Position numbers and translations under genes: made by a program
Assembly (NCBI GenBank): GCA_944386555.1
Contig: CALXBN010000008.1
Span: 1-64,000 of the forward strand
Reading direction: 5' to 3'
Length of the DNA stretch: 64,000 nucleotides
Source: an uncultured Ruthenibacterium sp.
Lineage (GTDB): Bacteria > Bacillota > Clostridia > Oscillospirales > Ruminococcaceae
Shown: positions 59,750 through 64,000 of the stretch, piece after piece
Numbering within the stretch: the first letter of the stretch is position 1
Layout: each line of letters starts with the position of its first letter
The notes under the pieces: model-generated
What the model was told of the DNA's origin: nothing
Seen by the model: the letters and a program-made list of their open reading frames with translations, nothing else
Databases searched by the model: none

Positions 59750-59819
59750 TATTTAGGAATACAAAATATCTGCCAAATGTGCGGCCGCAGGGCGGACGCA
59801 GGGAAAGGGGGCGCCGCCC

Positions 59820-60182
59820 ATGGAGAGCCGGCTGGAGCGTCAGCTGAAAAAAGGCGTGCTGGAGATGCTGGTGTTGCGGCTGCTGTGCCGCCGGCCCAGC
59901 CATGGTTATCAGCTGCTGGCCCGGATGGACCAGGGCAGCGGCGGCATGTTCCGCCTGAAGGAGGGCACGCTGTACCCCATCCTGTACCGGTTGGAGGACG
60001 ACGGGCTGATTGCCTCTGCCTGGCAGATGGACGGGCGCACTGCGCCCAAAAAGGTGTATACCGTGACCGAGGCCGGGCGCATCGCTGCCCGGGAGCAGCA
60101 GGTGTTGTGGCGCCGCTTTGCCGACTGCGTGGATACATTTGACGAGAAGGAGGGTGCGCAGGATGGCGGAAAAACGGGATAA
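59820..60182 (+). CDS. PadR family regulator
   Basis: 120 residues of the short PadR (PadR-s2) type: LEMLVLRLLCRRPSHGYQLL and FRLKEGTLYPILYRLEDDGL form the winged helix, and PKKVYTVTEAG the wing, with one C-terminal dimerisation helix. ATG at 59820. It heads an operon of small membrane or exported proteins and overlaps the next gene by 20 bases. Such PadR-HAAS operons are frequent in Firmicutes and often respond to cell-envelope stress (established for some, inferred here). Confidence 0.88.
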   Translation: MESRLERQLKKGVLEMLVLRLLCRRPSHGYQLLARMDQGSGGMFRLKEGTLYPILYRLEDDGLIASAWQMDGRTAPKKVYTVTEAGRIAAREQQVLWRRFADCVDTFDEKEGAQDGGKTG

Positions 60183-60708
60183 CCGCCTGGCCACCGTGCT
60201 GGCGCTGGCCCTGCTGGCGATGATCCTGATGCTGACGGGCGCGCCGGGGCTGGTAAACCGCAACCCGCCTCACGATGAGGCCAGTACAGCGGCCATCCCC
60301 TACACTCTGGCGGGCCAGGACGAATACTGGCGGGCAGAATACCGCATCGAGGCAGCCGACCCCGCGGCCGATGATACCGTCAGCGTGGATTTTGCCTATC
60401 AGGCGGTGTTCACGCTGGCCTATCTGGGCGATGAGACCGACCTGGCGGAGGCCGGCAGCTACACCGTCACCTTTGCCCCGGGCACCGATTACGAGGCCAG
60501 CGGTAAAATGAGCCGGGACGAACCCGGCGGCTTTGAGGACACGCTGACAGGGCGCACCCCCCTGTGGACGCTGTATTACCCCGCAGACACCAGCGTGGCG
60601 GGGGCCATTCCGCCGATGGACGGGAGCTACCGGGTGCGGATACAGGTAGGCGGCATGGCGCACGGAAGCACCGACTTGACGCTGACGCGGGAGGAGGCAC
60701 AGCCATGA
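60163..60708 (+). CDS. Hypothetical exported protein of the PadR operon
   Basis: 181 residues: a short cytoplasmic start (MAEKRDNRLA), one hydrophobic segment (ATVLALALLAMILMLTG, about residues 10-28), and a beta-rich extracytoplasmic domain with no known signature (for example YWRAEYRIEAADP and SVDFAYQAVFTLAYLG). It is probably membrane-anchored. ATG at 60163 has GGAGGG upstream, inside the end of the PadR gene. Confidence 0.7.
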   Translation: MAEKRDNRLATVLALALLAMILMLTGAPGLVNRNPPHDEASTAAIPYTLAGQDEYWRAEYRIEAADPAADDTVSVDFAYQAVFTLAYLGDETDLAEAGSYTVTFAPGTDYEASGKMSRDEPGGFEDTLTGRTPLWTLYYPADTSVAGAIPPMDGSYRVRIQVGGMAHGSTDLTLTREEAQP

Positions 60709-61232
60709 GCAAGGGAAAGCAGGCACCGGACGGCAAACCCCGGGCAGAATTTCTGCCGCCCATCAAGCGGTATGTAAACGCGGTGGAATGGCACCTGCAC
60801 CTGCCCTTCACACTGAAGGCCCGGGTGATGAGCGACTTTTCCACTTCCATCGCCGTGCGCCACGAAGCCGGCGAGAGTTATGAAGCCATTATGAAAAGCC
60901 TGGGCAGCCCCCGTCAGGCGGCTGAACGGCTGCTGGCGGAGCTGGACGGCTACGGCGCGCCCCGGCGCAGCCCCTGGCGCTGGGTGTTCCTGGCGCTGGC
61001 GCTGGCGGCAGGCGCCTGGACGGCCGCACAGCTGTTCTGGCTGGCAGGCGGCGCGCGGACGCTGGGGGTCATCGGCGGGGCCGACGGGCCCACGGCAGTG
61101 TTTGTGACGGGGGATACTGTCATCGGCGGCACCGGGCCCCTGTGGGCCGGCGCCGCCCTGGGGGCGCTGGCATGCGCCCTGTGCACGGGCTTTTTCCGGC
61201 ACATGAACAGGAAAGGAAGGCGTAAGCCATGA
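60705..61232 (+). CDS. HAAS/DUF1700-like protein with a C-terminal membrane part containing IGGADGPT
   Basis: 175 residues. The N-terminal domain (YVNAVEWHLHLPFTLKARVM through GSPRQAAERLLAEL) is the HAAS helical domain commonly partnered with PadR regulators. Two membrane helices follow. Between them is LGVIGGADGPTAVFVT: the IGGADGPT string is best known from the beta subunit of sodium-pumping decarboxylases (OadB/GcdB), where it lines the ion site, yet the rest of that subunit is absent. ATGA overlap with both neighbours. Confidence 0.78.
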   Translation: MSKGKQAPDGKPRAEFLPPIKRYVNAVEWHLHLPFTLKARVMSDFSTSIAVRHEAGESYEAIMKSLGSPRQAAERLLAELDGYGAPRRSPWRWVFLALALAAGAWTAAQLFWLAGGARTLGVIGGADGPTAVFVTGDTVIGGTGPLWAGAALGALACALCTGFFRHMNRKGRRKP

Positions 61233-61654
61233 GAGAGGGAATCAGCAAAAAGCAGATCGTGGTGTCGCTGCTGGGGCTGGCGGCGCTGATCGCGGTGATC
61301 GCCGGTGTTATGATTGCCCAGCGCCGCCAGGAGGCCGATGCCCTTGCCTTCGGCGAGCCCCTGTTCACCCATGCCCTGCCCCAGGGCGCCGAAACGGTAC
61401 AGCAGGAAGCCCGGCGGGACGACGCCGGTGTGATGACGGCAGCCATACTGCTGCGCTGGGACGGCGGCACCGCCGAGGATCTGCTGGCCTTTTACGGCGA
61501 TACGGATTACCCCCCCTTCGCCCCGGGCGAGGCCACCCGGCTGCAGGCGCGCGCCCTGGACGAAGCCAGCATCGAAACACTGAAGCGTGCCGACCTGTAC
61601 ACGGAGGGCGCCGACTACTGGTTCATCTGGTTGACCAGCCAGGCGGCAGAGTAA
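61229..61654 (+). CDS. Hypothetical membrane-anchored protein of the PadR operon
   Basis: 141 residues with one N-terminal membrane helix (IVVSLLGLAALIAVIAGVMI) and an acidic extracytoplasmic domain (LFTHALPQGAETVQQEARRD, later YGDTDYPPFAPGE). I do not recognise the family. ATG at 61229 has GGAAGG upstream and overlaps the preceding stop. Last gene of the operon. Confidence 0.65.
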   Translation: MREGISKKQIVVSLLGLAALIAVIAGVMIAQRRQEADALAFGEPLFTHALPQGAETVQQEARRDDAGVMTAAILLRWDGGTAEDLLAFYGDTDYPPFAPGEATRLQARALDEASIETLKRADLYTEGADYWFIWLTSQAAE

Positions 61655-61730
61655 CCGGCACCGTTCCGCCCAGGCCCTTCGCCGGCATTCCCGCGCGGAG
61701 CCGCCAGCCTTCGAATCATTCAAAGCAGAT

Positions 61731-61765
61731 AAAAAAGGGAGCTTTTTCACAAAGCTCCCTTTTTT
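61731..61765. terminator. Convergent terminator between the PadR operon and lepA
   Basis: AAAAAAGGGAGCTTT and AAAGCTCCCTTTTTT pair perfectly, with A and T runs serving both strands. Confidence 0.88.
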
Positions 61766-61801
61766 CGATGCGTGAAAATCTTTTGCCGGCTTTTCCGCCG
61801 T

Positions 61802-63604
<1,803 letters not shown>

Positions 63605-63735
63605 ATTGCTTCCTCCCGCTGAGGCCCGCCGGCGGGCAGAGCCCGGCCGGGGCGCCGTATTGGCTGAAAAGTGCCCTCCGCCGCCCAATGGCCGGGCGAT
63701 GCAAAGGGCGCGTATCGCGCGTATGCGTATATGGT

Positions 63736-63765
63736 ATTATAGCATATCCCCCGCCGCCTTTTCAA
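63736..63765 (-). promoter_or_regulatory. Promoter of lepA
   Basis: Minus strand: -35 TTGAAA, 18-base spacer, -10 TATAAT. Confidence 0.65.
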
Positions 63766-63794
63766 TTGCCGGGGCGCCAAAGCGCGCCGGGCAC

Positions 63795-63825
63795 AAAAAA
63801 GCCCCCGCGCCGCGCGCGGGGGCTT
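63795..63825 (-). terminator. Terminator of the aminopeptidase gene
   Basis: AAGCCCCCGCGC and GCGCGGGGGCTT stem; the minus strand continues TTTTTTGTG. Confidence 0.8.
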
Positions 63826-63862
63826 GGAACGCGGGAACCGGAGCCGGGCAGAGAGACCAGCC

Positions 63863-64000
63863 TCAGAAAGCCCACTCGCCGTTTTTGAAGATCTGGACGG
63901 TGCGGCCGTCTTTTGTTGCGGCGGTGATATCCATATCCGGCGCACCCACCATGATGTCCTCGTGCACCAGGCTGTCATTGACACCCAGAGCCAGCAGCTG
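63863..64000 (-). CDS. M29 family aminopeptidase, C-terminal end (gene runs off the right edge)
   Basis: Only the last 45 residues are visible. SLVHEDIMVGAPDMDITAAT followed by DGRTVQIFKNGEWAF is the characteristic end of M29 (AmpS/PepS/aminopeptidase T) metallopeptidases, in which the His-Glu-Asp trio helps bind the metal pair. The enzyme trims N-terminal residues from peptides in the cytoplasm. The rest lies outside the window. Confidence 0.85.
   Translation of the reverse strand, partial: QLLALGVNDSLVHEDIMVGAPDMDITAATKDGRTVQIFKNGEWAF

Overview
The window is a GC-rich piece of a Firmicutes chromosome. Strong TTGACA/TATAAT promoters, AGGAGG ribosome-binding sites, frequent GTG and TTG starts, anaerobe-type enzymes and gut-type glycan genes suggest an Oscillospiraceae (Ruminococcaceae) member, perhaps near Faecalibacterium, Subdoligranulum or Gemmiger. 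That placement is inferred from style, since there is no rRNA gene. I see no prophage, insertion sequence or CRISPR array. Sixty-six protein genes and two tRNA genes are listed; the first and last protein genes run off the window edges.

Layout. 1-3.3 kb: end of rpe, a small HTH/DUF2975 pair, and an operon of two small cysteine-rich exported proteins around a lipoprotein. 3.7-8 kb: a MarR-controlled heterodimeric ABC exporter. 8.2-9.5 kb: an rRNA methyltransferase and two tRNA-Ser genes. 9.7-18 kb: an AraC-type regulator divergent from an operon for a Gfo/Idh/MocA oxidoreductase, a cytoplasmic sulfatase and a sulfonate/sulfate-ester-type ABC importer. 18-21 kb: a three-gene amidotransferase set (HisH-like, HisF-like, WbpG-like). 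21-26.7 kb: purC-purB-glnA-ANTAR regulator, with purA divergent. 27-32.3 kb: TetR and a MacB/FtsX-type ABC pair. 32.4-33.9 kb: a MarR regulator with a DegV fatty-acid-binding protein. 34-47 kb: a glycan locus with a two-component system, sugar ABC importer, one secreted glycosidase and two cytoplasmic GH123-like (DUF4091) proteins. 47-48.3 kb: thioredoxin and its reductase. 48.5-49.5 kb: an AT-rich islet. 49.6-54.3 kb: ribosomal/transcription operon rpmG-secE-nusG-rplK-rplA-(GNAT)-rplJ-rplL. 54.5-58.7 kb: ddl-murI-DUF1934-argS. 59-61.7 kb: YhhN protein and a PadR membrane-protein operon. 61.8-64 kb: lepA and the end of an M29 aminopeptidase.

How they work together. Two loci look like self-contained nutrient systems. 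The 9.7-18 kb locus reads as uptake of a small sulfated (or sulfonated) compound followed by desulfation and redox conversion in the cytoplasm, resembling the Pseudomonas ats logic (sulfate-ester ABC importer plus cytoplasmic sulfatase). The 34-47 kb locus reads as extracellular cutting of a glycan, import of the product, and cytoplasmic removal of probable N-acetylgalactosamine. In the sulfatase importer the two ATPases carry complementary defects, so only one composite ATP site looks canonical; the MarR-linked exporter shows the same asymmetry, which is common for exporters but unusual for this importer family. The best leads for something not yet described are the sulfatase locus, the amidotransferase trio outside any visible surface-glycan cluster, the FabT-like double operator before MarR-DegV, the cysteine-rich exported operon with a palindrome at its start site, and the AT-rich regulator islet.
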